Part shown: piece after piece, positions 55,245 through 64,000 of the stretch | Position numbering within the stretch: position 1 is the first letter of the stretch | How the letters are laid out: the number at the start of each line of letters is the position of its first letter | Assembly: GCF_033958435.1 (NCBI RefSeq) | Contig: NC_134138.1 | Span: forward strand, 8,320,001-8,384,000 | DNA from: Carettochelys insculpta | Lineage: Eukaryota; Chordata; Testudines; Carettochelyidae | Direction of reading: 5' to 3' | DNA length: 64,000 nucleotides | Position numbers and translations under genes: made by a program | The notes under the pieces: model-generated | What the model saw: the letters and a program-made list of their open reading frames with translations, nothing else | Database searches by the model: none | Told to the model about the DNA's origin: nothing

Positions 55245-55590
55245 GTGTTCCCTGAAAGCTGAGCGCTTGGGCAGCCACCCAGGAGACATTCAAATGCCAC
55301 CCAGCTCATTACTAGAGTGTCCAGAGTGCCCACAGCCAGCAGCAGGTGTTTCTCTCGGTGGTGTTCATCCATACGTAGTACCCAGAGGCACTGAGACCTC
55401 ATACTAGGGTGAGTGAAGTCTCTGCTTGAGAGCCAGCTGACCTTTAGCTCATGCGGCAGAGCACAGGGCTTTAGTCCCTACGATTGCAGGGTCAGTCCCT
55501 GGTGTCGTTGACCTGGCTCTGTTGGCATTACATGTATATGCCTCAGTGCACAGAACAAAATTTATTCCACACACGGATGGAAGAATTAGA
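55245..55590 (-). mobile_element. GTTCCCT-type interspersed repeat, copy 4, split by a SINE
   Basis: The left part reads 'tgttccctgaaagctgagcg', 'cagccacccaggagacatt' and 'aaatgccacccagctcatta'. The right part resumes with 'tgcctcagtgcacagaacaa' and 'atttattccacacacggatg'. A tRNA-like SINE lies between. Confidence 0.7.
55400..55530 (+). mobile_element. tRNA-derived SINE (second type) inside the GTTCCCT repeat
   Basis: 'gagtgaagtctctgcttgag' is followed by an A-box-like 'tttagctcatgcggcagagc' and a B-box-like 'gcagggtcagtccctgg'. The organisation matches the SINE at 48515. Confidence 0.6.
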
Positions 55591-55883
55591 GCGACCTCTA
55601 ATGTCGGATACATGCGCTAGTCAACCCATTCTACCGCTACAGGTGTCTTTCCATCTCTAGTTGGGCCACAGTCAACTTACGCACTTGTCCATTACAGTTC
55701 AACACTGCAGATTTCCCACCACCCTGAGCACATCAGCAGCTACCATCCAGCCGAGGCGTTTGTTCAGAAGATCTCACTGGGAAACAGCAGCAGCTAATTA
55801 CCCCGCTCTGGGGATAGTTCTGAATTCTCCTTGGTTTACCCCTTCCACCTAAGACCTCAATGAGATCCGCCCCCCCAAGAGAA

Positions 55884-55986
55884 CCTGTTGCAAGAGGATC
55901 TCCATTCCAAATGGCTAAATGTAGTGCCTTGCATGTCTCTGTTACTATTCAACATGCAAGGCACTACATTTAGCCTGTTGCAAGAG
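55884..55986. repeat. Perfect 21-bp inverted repeat bracketed by a 13-bp direct repeat
   Basis: Positions 55915-55935 and 55953-55973 are exact reverse complements with a 17-nt spacer. CCTGTTGCAAGAG occurs in direct orientation just outside, at 55884-55896 and 55974-55986. The structure would form a strong hairpin in single-stranded DNA or RNA. It lies just upstream of the CR1 at 56150. Confidence 0.9.
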
Positions 55987-56149
55987 AAACAACTAGCAGG
56001 AAGGTTTAGGAACTTGCAAGGTAAAATACGTAACGGCCCCCAGCATGACGTACGCATTCCCCACTTCCAGACTGTTAGGAGCATGTTACGATAGCATAAT
56101 TCCCCCTCCGTGCCAGTGAGTGGTTATAAACAGGACTACAGGGCCCGAA

Positions 56150-57002
56150 CGAGTCTTCTACATTGGAGGGTAGGGATAGAGTCCAGAGTGACCTAGACAA
56201 ATTGGAGGATTGGGCCAAAAGAAATTTGATGAGGTTCAACAAGGACAAGTGCAGAGTCCTGCACTTGGGATGGAAGAGTCCCAAGCACTGTTACAGGCTG
56301 GGGACTGACTGGTTTAGCAGCAGTATAGCAGAAAAGGACTTGGGGATTACAGTGGATGAGAGGCTGGGTATGAGTAAAGAGTATGCCCTTGTAGCCAAGA
56401 ACGATAATAGCATATTGGCGTGCATTAGGAGAAGCATTTCCAGCAGATCTAGAGAAATTGTTATTCCCCTCTACTTGGCTCTGGTGAGCCCTCATCTGGA
56501 GTATTGCATCCAGTTCTGGTCCCCCCAGTATAGAAAGGATGCGGATGCATTGGAGAGGGTTCAGCGGTGGGCAACAAAAATGATTAGCAGTCCGGAGCAC
56601 ACGACCTCTGAGGAGAGGCTGAGAAATCTGGGCTTATTTAGTTTGCAGAAGAGAAGACTGAGGGGTGATTTGATTGCAGTCTTCAACTTTCTGAAACGGG
56701 GGGCTAAAGAGGATGGACAGAGACTGTTCTCGGGGTGACAGATGGCAGAACAGGGACCAATGGTCTGAAGTTGCAGAGGGAGAGGTGCAGGTTCCTACTT
56801 CACCAGGAGGGTGGTAAAGCACTGGAATGTGTTACCGAGAGGGGTGGTGGAATCTCCATTCCTAGAGATTTTTAAGTCCCAGGTTGACATAGTCATGGCT
56901 GGGATGGCTTAGATGGGGCTGATCCTGCTTTAGGCAGGGGGATGGACTAGATGACCTCCTGAGGTCTCTTCCAGCTCTAGAATTCTATGATTCTATGATA
57001 CA
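56150..57002 (+). pseudogene. CR1 LINE ORF2, RT thumb to C-terminus, and 3' UTR
   Basis: The frame 56163-56738 encodes DLDKLEDWAKRNLMRFNKDK, CRVLHLGWKSPKHCYRLGTD, SIAEKDLGITVDERLGMSKE, then VSPHLEYCIQFWSPQYRKDA and EERLRNLGLFSLQKRRLRGD. This is the end of CR1 ORF2 from the RT thumb onward. The frame closes at RLFSG by a TGA; coding similarity (TDGRTGTNGLKLQ-like) continues in another phase, so a frameshift lies near 56,735. The 3' UTR ends with 'aattctatgattctatgata' at 57,000. The catalytic RT palm and the endonuclease are absent. Confidence 0.9.
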
Positions 57003-57104
57003 GTCCCTCATATTTGGCCTACAGAGTGTTCACCAGGGGACAGTCAGAGGTTTTACTTGCTTGAGTTCCACTCATCTGACTCCTCCTCTGTAGTTCTTAT
57101 GTAA

Positions 57105-57372
57105 CCCACACACAAGTGGCATGAACAGAGACATCACTTACCTCCTGCATTACAAGGACTGCTTCCCTTCCTTTGATGCTCGTGATTATCTCAGGCAGGA
57201 CACTTAACATCCACCCTCCCCTCATCACTCCTATTTGTTTTGTCAGTTCTTATTGCGATTTCTTTGGTTCTCTGTACTTGTACATCATTTTATTAGTCTT
57301 TAAAGTGCTACCTTTCTGATGTTTTGTTTTCTTGGAGTACAGACTAACATGGCTACCTCTCTGTTACTACAT
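57105..57372 (+). mobile_element. Penelope-like element 3' end (same family as the 38-kb PLE)
   Basis: The start encodes RDITYLLHYKDCFPSFDARD then YLRQDT and stop, matching the 3' end of the 38-kb PLE. The UTR includes 'tttattagtctttaaagtgc'. The terminal tail is 'tacagactaacatggctacc' followed by 'tctctgttac'. There is no hammerhead-like core in this copy. Confidence 0.85.
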
Positions 57373-57434
57373 GCCTGTGTGGTTAATTGTCCCATATAGT
57401 ATCATGTTGAGCACTTCACAGCAAAAGGGTAAGT

Positions 57435-57530
57435 GTTCTCTACAGCCAAAACTGAAAGCCAGCTGCCCTTTACCTGAAGCTCTAGAGGTCCCAGGTTCAA
57501 GCCTGCCTTGAGGGTAGTTATTCTTGTGAT
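57435..57530 (+). mobile_element. tRNA-derived SINE head (second type)
   Basis: 'gaaagccagctgccctttac' and the B-box-like 'cccaggttcaagcctgcctt' correspond to the SINE heads at 48515 and 55400. It is short and decayed. Confidence 0.5.
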
Positions 57531-57628
57531 AAGAGGGTGCAAGTCTTTCAAAGACACTATTTAATACTCCCTTGGGGAGTGTCCCCACTTCCATTTGGCT
57601 TAGATGGGGCAGTGTGAGTAGCACTTAA

Positions 57629-57910
57629 GGCTGGTTTGCTCTTAGGGAGAAAGTTGACTTAAGATATGCAACGCCAGCTATGTGAATAGCATAGTTGGGG
57701 TCAACATTCCTTAAGCCAAATTTCTTCTGCATTTCCACAGTGGGAGATTGATGAGGGAAACTTTCTTGTCAACTTCTTTTATTCCTTGTGACCCAATGGA
57801 GTACTAGGGTCAACATAACAGAGATGAGCAGTTGATTTAGCAGGTCTCTACTAGACCAGCTAAATCAAACCCAGGGAGATAGATCTCCCAATAAATGTAG
57901 ACAAGCCCCC
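57629..57910. mobile_element. GTCTACAC-group DNA transposon, diverged
   Basis: The left end 'ggctggtttgctcttaggga' and right end 'aaatgtagacaagccccc' are diverged. Interior words 'gttgacttaagatatgcaac' and 'gggagatagatctcccaata' fit the group. Confidence 0.5.
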
Positions 57911-57949
57911 AGAAAGGAAAGCTGGGAGTCAGGAAACATTTCTCCTCCA

Positions 57950-58070
57950 GGCTTTGCTACTGATTTGTATGACAGCAGGTAAGTTCTTTCACTTCTCTGT
58001 GTCTCAGTCTGGCAGCTCTTCTACCCACCTTTGCTAATTGCTCTGAGAACCTGAGATGGATAAGGTGCTC
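57950..58070 (+). mobile_element. MIR SINE
   Basis: 'tttgctactgatttgtatga' followed by 'gtaagttctttcacttctct' and 'gtgtctcagtctggc' is the MIR core. Confidence 0.55.
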
Positions 58071-58149
58071 CTAGCCTTTGTAACTGCCCACAGGCAGACC
58101 AGAACCTGGCACCTTTGGAGCTTTGTGCAGGAACCTGTATGGCTTGCTC

Positions 58150-58500
58150 TAAAAGCTACATGGTTCTTAGCTACAGCTATAGAAGAGACTCACTCCTCTC
58201 TGTAAGTGGCCTTTGTGCCACTATACAGGATAGCAAACCACCCCTACGGGATACATACTACCCAATAGCTGAGGCAGCACCTCACAAGCTTCACAGACCA
58301 AGTTGAAACCCCTGACAAGTCTCCCTGGGGGCTTGAACTTGCTCTACAGGTGGACTTGAACCTGGGAACCACAGGCACATAATGTACCAAGCTCTACAGT
58401 TGAGCTAGCATTCAGCCATAGTGTAGAAGAGACTCAGTCCTTCTCTAAGTGGTCTAGCTGTCACTACATGGGCCAGTGAACCCTAGGTGTGGGGGTCACA
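58150..58500 (-). mobile_element. tRNA-derived SINE with duplicated arm
   Basis: On the minus strand a tRNA-like head (58416 down to about 58340) contains 'atgctagctcaactgtagag' (A box region) and 'cccaggttcaagtccacctg' (B box). A plus-strand segment beginning 'agaagagactcactcctctc' (58183) recurs, diverged, as 'agaagagactcagtccttct' (58426), about 243 bases away. This gives a dimer-like arrangement. Confidence 0.55.
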
Positions 58501-59290
58501 CCCACAGGCTGTTAATTCCTATGTATGGCCTGCGTTAAAACATACTGGATTTTCATTCTGCTCTTGATTTCTCCCAAGTAGCTCAGCAGCTGGAGAAGGG
58601 TGCTTGAAAAATTGAGTTTATTAGTATAATTGTGGCATCAAAATTCAAGACTATCGAATGGGCAATTGAGTTTATGCTGCTCCCTTCTGCCCTCTCTGTG
58701 TCTCCTTGCCCCATTCAGCTTCCCCTTTCTTTCCTTCTCCTTTCCAAAGAGCATTCGCTGCAGACAGCAGTTATCGGCATGGAAGAAGCATCCTCTTCTC
58801 TAGAGCCCAGTCAGGGCTGAGTGAGTGGGACCTGGCTGGGAAGATAATGCCTGCTGAACAGCTTGCATCTTTCGTTAAGGTGAATGAGCTGCGGCTCCGT
58901 TTTTGAATCATTTGCACCTCCCCTGGTACATCCAATTTGACAGAGCCTCACTGATGGTTTCAGCTAGAGAGCAATTAAAGCCGAATTCACATCTGCACAT
59001 ATGATTAAAAAAGTTAGAAAGATTAATTTGTGAAAGCTGCTGCCTTGCATGGGTGACGGCCTTAATTCACTGGACATATGTACTGTGTGTACAAGCACCT
59101 CTCTCTGCAAGAGGCCAGGAACTCACATGGAAAACCTCAGCGGTCTTTCTTGCTTTGCCTGGCATTGCTTTTTTTGGGTGGTGAACACTTTCATTTGTTC
59201 CCTTTGTACCCGGATGCCTCAGCTAAGCATAAAGCTCCTTGCTTGGGGTTAGGTAAACAAGATTCCAAATGCAGCAGTGCTCTCTCTGGG
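58501..59290. other. Apparently unique sequence
   Basis: No repeat or exon was recognised. The AT-rich stretch about 58,960-59,065 looks non-repetitive; conservation is untested. Confidence 0.35.
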
Positions 59291-60127
59291 GGGCTGCGTT
59301 TACACTAGAGGGTTTTGTCAACAAAACTGGCGTTTGGTCGACGAAACCTGCGGAGCATCTACACACAAAATGTATTTTTTGACAGTCTGTCGACAAAGCT
59401 CAGCACTTCTGCCAACAACCTTCTGCTTGTCTGTGAAGAGTTTTCTCAACACTCTTCAAAGAGAGGCCACTGAGCTCTCTCTTATATTCAGATTCGACAC
59501 ATTAGCACATGGTTTGAACTGGGATGGGAATTTTCTGGGTCATTATAGGGGCTCTTTTGCATACTTGGCTTAATCTAATTCTTGACCTCCCCCCCCACTA
59601 CCCCTCTACTCTCTGATTTGCTCACCTTGATGTTTCTTTCTGATTTGTCTACCTTGATTACTATTTTTGGTTCTCTGTGTCTTAAATATTGAGTCTGTTC
59701 TGCTATGGCTATGGGCTGAAGAAGTGGGTCTGTCCCACAAAAGCTCATCTAATAAATTATTTTGTTAGTCTTTAAAGTGCTACTGGACTGCTTTTTTGTT
59801 TTGATAGTATATAGACTAGCAAGGCTTTCTCTCTCTGTTGCCTTTCTCAACAGTTTCTGTCAACAAAAAAAACCATGTTGTTGCTCTGAGGGGACCTCTG
59901 TCAACAGACAGGGCTTCTGGGTCCCTGGGCAGCCTTGTTTGCTGTGTTTCTGGTTGTCTATTCTGTTGAGAGAGTAGCCGCACACTCTGGCTGCTCTCTG
60001 TCAACAGAGCAAATCGACAGAGCAACCTGCTTTTGCAGGTGGATGTGATCTGTCAACAGAAGTTGTGTCGGAAGATCTCTTCCATCAGCCACCTCACTCG
60101 ACAGTTGCTTCTAGTGCAGACGTAGCC
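59291..60127. mobile_element. GTTGACAG-rich DNA element split by a PLE
   Basis: The left end 'ggctgcgtttacactag' (59291-59307) and the right end 'ctagtgcagacgtagcc' (60111-60127) are inverted repeats at 14 of 17 positions. The words 'ctgtcgaca', 'ctgtcaaca' and 'ttgtcaac' recur in both halves, as in the element at 45721. The PLE at 59452-59842 is inserted in it. Confidence 0.78.
59452..59842 (+). pseudogene. Penelope-like 3' end inserted with a 10-bp TSD
   Basis: TTTCTCAACA occurs immediately before (59442-59451) and after (59843-59852). The insert begins in the ORF C-terminus (LQREATELSLIFRFDTLAHG then LNWDGNFLGHYRGSF), continues into the non-coding end and finishes with the tail 'tatatagactagcaaggctt'. 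At 59716 the hammerhead-like CTGAAGA and stem II are present, but GAA has become AAA, so it is probably inactive. It is the same subfamily as the palindrome at 19721. Confidence 0.9.
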
Positions 60128-60130
60128 AGT

Positions 60131-60215
60131 GCGTCTACACAGCAAAGATGTTTCAAAATAACAGCCGTTATTTCCCAATAACCTTGCACGCATCTGCACA
60201 AAGCAATCACTGTTT
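60131..60215. mobile_element. GTCTACAC-group left-end fragment
   Basis: 'gcgtctacacagcaaagatg' followed by 'tttcaaaataacagccgtta' and 'tttcgaaataacctcc' is a left end of another member. No right end is found. Confidence 0.5.
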
Positions 60216-61261
60216 CGAAATAACCTCCTCCCCTTGCTGCGGGTGCGGCACGACAAGTTTCTGTCTGTGTGTATGGGCCCTGTCCATTGGCATCGACTCC
60301 ATGGGTGCTCTGAGTCTGCGTCAACAGTGGGGCAAAAATAGAGGGTGCTCAACATCCACTGGTAGCCCCCCCAATCAGGTCTTTCCCTTCGCCCAGCTCT
60401 TCCCACCCATGGGTGGTCAGCTGTTCAGCAGCATGCAGGAGATGGAGCAGGGACAGGGAGTGGTGGATCGTGGACAGATGTGCTGGGAGGAGGGGTCAGA
60501 ATGAGGTGTAAAGAGGTGGGGTGAGAGCAGGGAGAGGCCCGTGGGGGTGGGGGAGAGGCCCGGGGAGGAACAGGGGTCGAGCGTTCCTGGGGAAACCAGA
60601 AAGTTGGTGCTTCCAGTCTTGTCTCCAGCAGCGTGATTGTTCCATGCTTTTTTTTTCCTTTCCCGTCCATGGTTTTCAGGAGCTGGAGGTGGCGGGCAAT
60701 GGGAAAAAGAGCCATGATGTGCTTTAATTATTGTTAATGTTGCCTTGGCAATAGATTGGGAAAATAATTAGCATGTTATTAGCAAAATGGAACGTTGCTT
60801 TTTTTCCATTTGCACTCTCTTTTGCTGTTGTTGTCATCCCTGGTGCTTATCAGCCCTTGGTTTTAACCTAATTAAAATTTCAATAACTCCCAGGATGTGA
60901 TGATTTAACAAAAAAAAAATTTCTTTGGCGCGTGGATTAAAGAGCGTTGCGCGTCTCGCTAGGCTGTGTGATTTGCTACTGGGGATTTCTAAGCTGCTTT
61001 CTAAGTGCGAGTATGTGACTTCCTCCCTACCCACACCCCTTATTCTGCTGGCATTCTAATTTTCAGGGAAGTGATCACTGCTGATATAATACTGGCAGTG
61101 TCTCAGTCGGCTGTGAGAAGCTCCCCCCAGACTTTGCATGATGAACGGTGTGTCAAGGGAAGCTTAAGTGTAGATGCCTTGCATCAGACCTTGCCTTGTT
61201 CTTTGGTAACTGGAGGACATAGAAACTAGCTGGCTGGCTGTTTATGATGAAATGAGCCTGG
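60216..61261. other. Unassigned; AT-rich low-repeat segment 60,650-61,020
   Basis: No gene recognised. Around 60,720-60,920 the sequence is AT-rich with TAATTA-type words ('ctttaattattgttaatgtt', 'ataattagcatgttattagc') and no repeat similarity. It is a candidate for conserved non-coding DNA, which cannot be tested from this sequence. Confidence 0.35.
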
Positions 61262-61446
61262 GGCAAGGTGCCCTGTAATCTTTTTCATCCATGTGTGGAA
61301 TAAATTTTATGTGCACTGAGGCATGCGCAGATGAGCACCACTAATAGAAAGGAAAAAATGAACTGTGAGAGCTCTGCTAATCAGCTGGGTGGCATTTGAC
61401 TCTTTCCCGAGGGGCTGCACAAGCACTCAGCTTACAAAGAACACTG
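61262..61446 (+). mobile_element. GTTCCCT-type interspersed repeat, copy 5
   Basis: 'atgtgtggaataaattttat', 'gcatgcgcagatgagcacca', 'atcagctgggtggcatttga' and 'agcactcagcttacaaagaa' are the family blocks in order. The very start has lost the GTTCCCT end. Confidence 0.7.
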
Positions 61447-62694
61447 GCCTGGAGGCCTGCGTCTGATTCTGATGTGGTCATCTAGCAAAATCATCACCTC
61501 TTCTGGCATTCATTGCCCCTCTTGCTGGCAGTGTGACCTTGCAGAGTGCAGTTAAGTGTAATGGGGTGGAGATAAGGTTATCTACCGTAATACTTGGTTT
61601 CAATAGTAAATGAAGGTCGTTTCTTCCCTTGCCCTAGCAGCTCTAATCAGGTATATGCTATTGTCCACATGTACTTGTTCCACTTTGCTCTACAAACACA
61701 GACCACACACTATATGTAAACTGCAAACTTACCCCCATCCTGGGGTTTGGCTTTACTGACAAAGGAAACAATAAGACGTTTAGGAGCCACACAAGTCTTG
61801 TTTTCCAGATCTGGCGGCTCCCAGGTTCCTCCCTCCAGGTGACTCAGCCCAGACCCGAGATCCTTGCTCTGCCCAGACAGCCTTTTACATGTCTCTTACA
61901 TCCAGATGCAGTGACAAGCCACCACTTACTGCCCCAGTGAATCAGCAGACTCCTATCTCTCTCCCAGCAGGATCAATACCTGCTAACAAGGTGGGTTGTT
62001 TCAGGGAAACATTGCCAGCCTTTTACAGGCAGCTTTTACATGCGTTAGCAGAAGCATGACAATGGATGAGATGCAAGGTCTGATAGTTAGGAGTATAAGC
62101 ACAGGGGTGTAACTCATGAGACCTGAGTTCTGCTGCTGATTGGGCCATGTACTTCCAGAAGCGTGGCAAGTCAAAGCCAAATTGTCAGTGCCTAAAATTC
62201 GTTATGTAAATACATATTTAGGCACCCAGGCCCTAATGCTTAGCTGGGCCTCTTGGGAAGCACAGCTTATTCACCACAGGGGCTTTTGTGAATCTGAACT
62301 GTTGGGCATGACTTAGAGCAGCCTTGAGGCTGCTGTAACCTATGGACGTCTAGACCTTGTTGCAGCCCACAGTAGACGAAGTCCAAAGTGTTCCATGTTT
62401 CCCACTGCTTAATTGTCTCTGTACATCTGTATGTTAGGATATAGGGAGGGGTATTTCCCAGGGAACATCTTTCCACTGCAGTAGAAGCTTGGCATAGTAA
62501 GGGCTGAAGCAGAACAGTCTTCCCTTATGCTCTGTCCCTGGCATTTCTTCCAGCTGTGATCATTGGCCCTTGCTCTCGAGGGCCACTTCTATCTTAGGCA
62601 TGTTTTTAAGAAAAGGCAAATAAATCACATACAAAAAAGAAACCCTCTAGAAAGGCCCCAAATGCTCAGCTGATTCCTTCTGCCCTATGTATAA
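61447..62694. other. Unassigned sequence
   Basis: 'gtgtaactcatgagacctga' near 62,107 and 'tatttaggcacccaggccct' near 62,215 hint at old MIR and a common TTAGGCACC repeat. Neither is strong enough to delimit. Confidence 0.35.
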
Positions 62695-63119
62695 CAGTGT
62701 TTCTTAACCCATGTTTGGCAGAACATTGATGTTCCATGAACAACATTCCGGCATGCTGCAAGCATTTGGAAAAATAATGCAACAAATATATCTTTTGTTA
62801 TTAAAACCAGGCACCGTGTTACTTCTTCATTGCTATGGTGCCTGATTCAATTGCTGACAAGTATCGGGGGGTACCCTAGTTAGTCTGTATCTTCAAAAAC
62901 AAGAAGTCCTGTGGTTATCGGTTAGCCTGTAAGGTGCCCCTGGACTTCTAGTTGTTTTTGATTCAATTACTGTACCTCATTTGGTTTTGCTGTATGTGTT
63001 GCTGTTTTGCTTTGTTTTGGTCTGACAACAATATTTTTTTTGAAGAAAATGTTCGTCGGCATTCCGCATTAAAAATATTGTTTGGTGTTCTGTGGTCTCA
63101 GAAAGCTTAAGAAACACTG
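62695..63119. mobile_element. hAT-like non-autonomous transposon with 8-bp TSD
   Basis: CAGTGTTTCTTAA at 62695-62707 and TTAAGAAACACTG at 63107-63119 are perfect 13-bp inverted repeats. The flanks are atgtataa (62687-62694) and atgtgtaa (63120-63127), an 8-bp TSD with one mismatch. End sequence and TSD length are those of hAT elements. It contains a tiny PLE insertion and no transposase frame. Confidence 0.85.
62863..62953. mobile_element. Tiny palindromic PLE insertion inside the hAT element
   Basis: Left: the inverted family tail 'accctagttagtctgtatc' joins 'aaaaacaagaagtcctgtgg'. Right: 'aaggtgcccctggacttcta' and 'gttgttttt' form the opposite arm. The sequence gattcaattgctg precedes it and gattcaattactg follows it, a TSD of 13 bp with one mismatch; five more bases (acaag) lie between the left copy and the tail. 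The hammerhead-containing centre has been lost. Confidence 0.7.
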
Positions 63120-63649
63120 ATGTGTAATATTGCGGGGCCCAATTCTGACATCGCGAGTGTCAGTTCTGCAGCCTTGTAACTCTGCTGGGCCAGATTCTCA
63201 GCTGGTGTAAATCAGCAGCACTTCACTGAAGTCAGGGGAGCTGAGTTGGATCACTGGCAATATGGCCTATTCACTCAGAGGTGTTATCGGTGACTCGTCC
63301 TGGGGCAAGTGAGAGTAGAACAGGGGCTGTGTTGCTTTAGCAAATTATTTTGCCTTTGGTGGTCCTCGTTCGGGACCACTCGGGTCTCACAGGTGCTGGA
63401 TGAGGTAGGTACAACCTGTAAGATGTAGCAAAAGTAATTTAGCTTAACTGATGTAAGTTAAACTGCTGCTGCTCCTTCCATGTGTCGAGGAGTTGCGTGT
63501 CTAAATCCTATTGTCTTCGTGGTTGTTCTTTGAGCCCCTGATGACGGAGGCTTAGGCAGACCCCTCTTTGCACTCTCCAAAGCCACGATTTTGCTTATCT
63601 TTAAATTGCCGACTGGTTCCTTTTCCGGGGGACTGTTATTTTTTGTGTA
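63120..63649. other. Unassigned sequence
   Basis: 'gctggtgtaaatcagcagca' and 'cttcactgaagtcagggg' near 63,200 belong to a common amniote repeat type. No gene was recognised. Confidence 0.35.
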
Positions 63650-64000
63650 CGCTCATCCCTCGTTATACGAGTACTTTATTTACGAGTACTTGCTTCAATG
63701 AGGGACACGCTTACCTCCCCTCGTTCACTCAGTGAGTGAACTACCCCCGCTCATACGAGACTTACTTTCCAACCAGCTGCAGCCTGACTCCCCCCACTGC
63801 CGGCCCCGCAGACACCAAACTGCCGAAACCTAAACACCCTGCTGCACTTCTGCACACTGGAACTGCCAAAATTTAAGCCCCCTGCCACCCAGGGGCACCC
63901 TGAACCACTGAAATTTAACCCCCCGCCACACCCACGCACCTGGATCTGCCGAAATTTAACACCCCCCCCCACCCTCACGCACCACCTGCTGGCCCCACAC
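63650..64000. mobile_element. Second copy of the TA-flanked Tigger-like element, running off the window
   Basis: It starts 'cgctcatccctcgttatacg' after TA (63648-63649) and shares the terminus of the element at 40248. From about 63,780 it is a C-rich variable repeat with 'ctgccgaaatttaac'-like words at about 45-65-base spacing. The right end lies beyond the window. The 75-codon minus-strand frame here (63978-63751) is a by-product of that repeat. Confidence 0.7.

Noticed and set aside
54804..55289. 161-codon minus-strand open frame
   Set aside because: Low-complexity composition and no domain; overlaps two other frames and a repeat.
63751..63978. 75-codon glycine-rich frame
   Set aside because: Its repeating GGGLNF-like pattern is produced by the minisatellite in the Tigger-like element.

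Overview
The window looks like intergenic or intronic DNA of a non-avian amniote, most probably a turtle. The basis is many CR1 LINE copies whose 3' ends finish in ATTCTATGATTCT-type repeats, tRNA-derived SINEs with CR1-like tails, amniote MIR fragments, and an abundance of Penelope-like retroelements (PLEs), short GTCTACAC-ended DNA transposons and other non-LTR elements. A crocodilian cannot be formally excluded by eye. I found no host protein-coding exon, no functional tRNA or rRNA gene, and no bacterial or plasmid feature. Long open frames are either decayed reverse transcriptase (RT) remnants or chance frames in GC-rich DNA.

Layout. 0-10 kb: CR1 pieces, an antisense RTE-like LINE (3.3-4.3 kb), a Jockey/Rex1-like LINE C-terminus (6.2-6.9 kb), otherwise unassigned DNA. 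9.5-10.7 kb: a hAT-like element holding a second DNA element, a LINE tail and a SINE. 11-18 kb: MIRs, two CR1 copies, two more CR1-tailed SINEs and a PLE end with a hammerhead-ribozyme-like motif. 19.7-25.1 kb: two palindromic PLE insertions with target site duplications (TSDs), two GTCTACAC-ended elements, a CR1 and a GATA microsatellite. 25.8-29.1 kb: LINE RT remnants with a C-terminal zinc finger, followed by a PLE GIY-YIG end. 32.0-33.0 kb: a solo LTR split by another solo LTR. 34-41.9 kb: a multi-level nest in which a CR1 was hit by a PLE, and the PLE was hit by two LINEs (one inside the other), a CR1 tail and a TA-flanked DNA element. 42-58 kb: ordinary interspersed repeats. 59.3-60.1 kb: a DNA element split by a PLE with a 10-bp TSD. 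62.7-63.1 kb: a hAT with an 8-bp TSD, split by a tiny palindromic PLE. The last 350 bases are a second copy of the TA-flanked element.

The strongest biological signal is the PLE group. At least nine insertions carry a recurring roughly 35-nt terminal tail, inverted-repeat architecture, TSDs of 9-13 bp, and in several copies a CTGANGA-stem-GAA-AGCT arrangement matching a minimal hammerhead ribozyme. Hammerhead motifs in PLEs are already known in general; the arrangements here are specific loci worth checking. Nothing in the window appears able to make an intact transposition protein.
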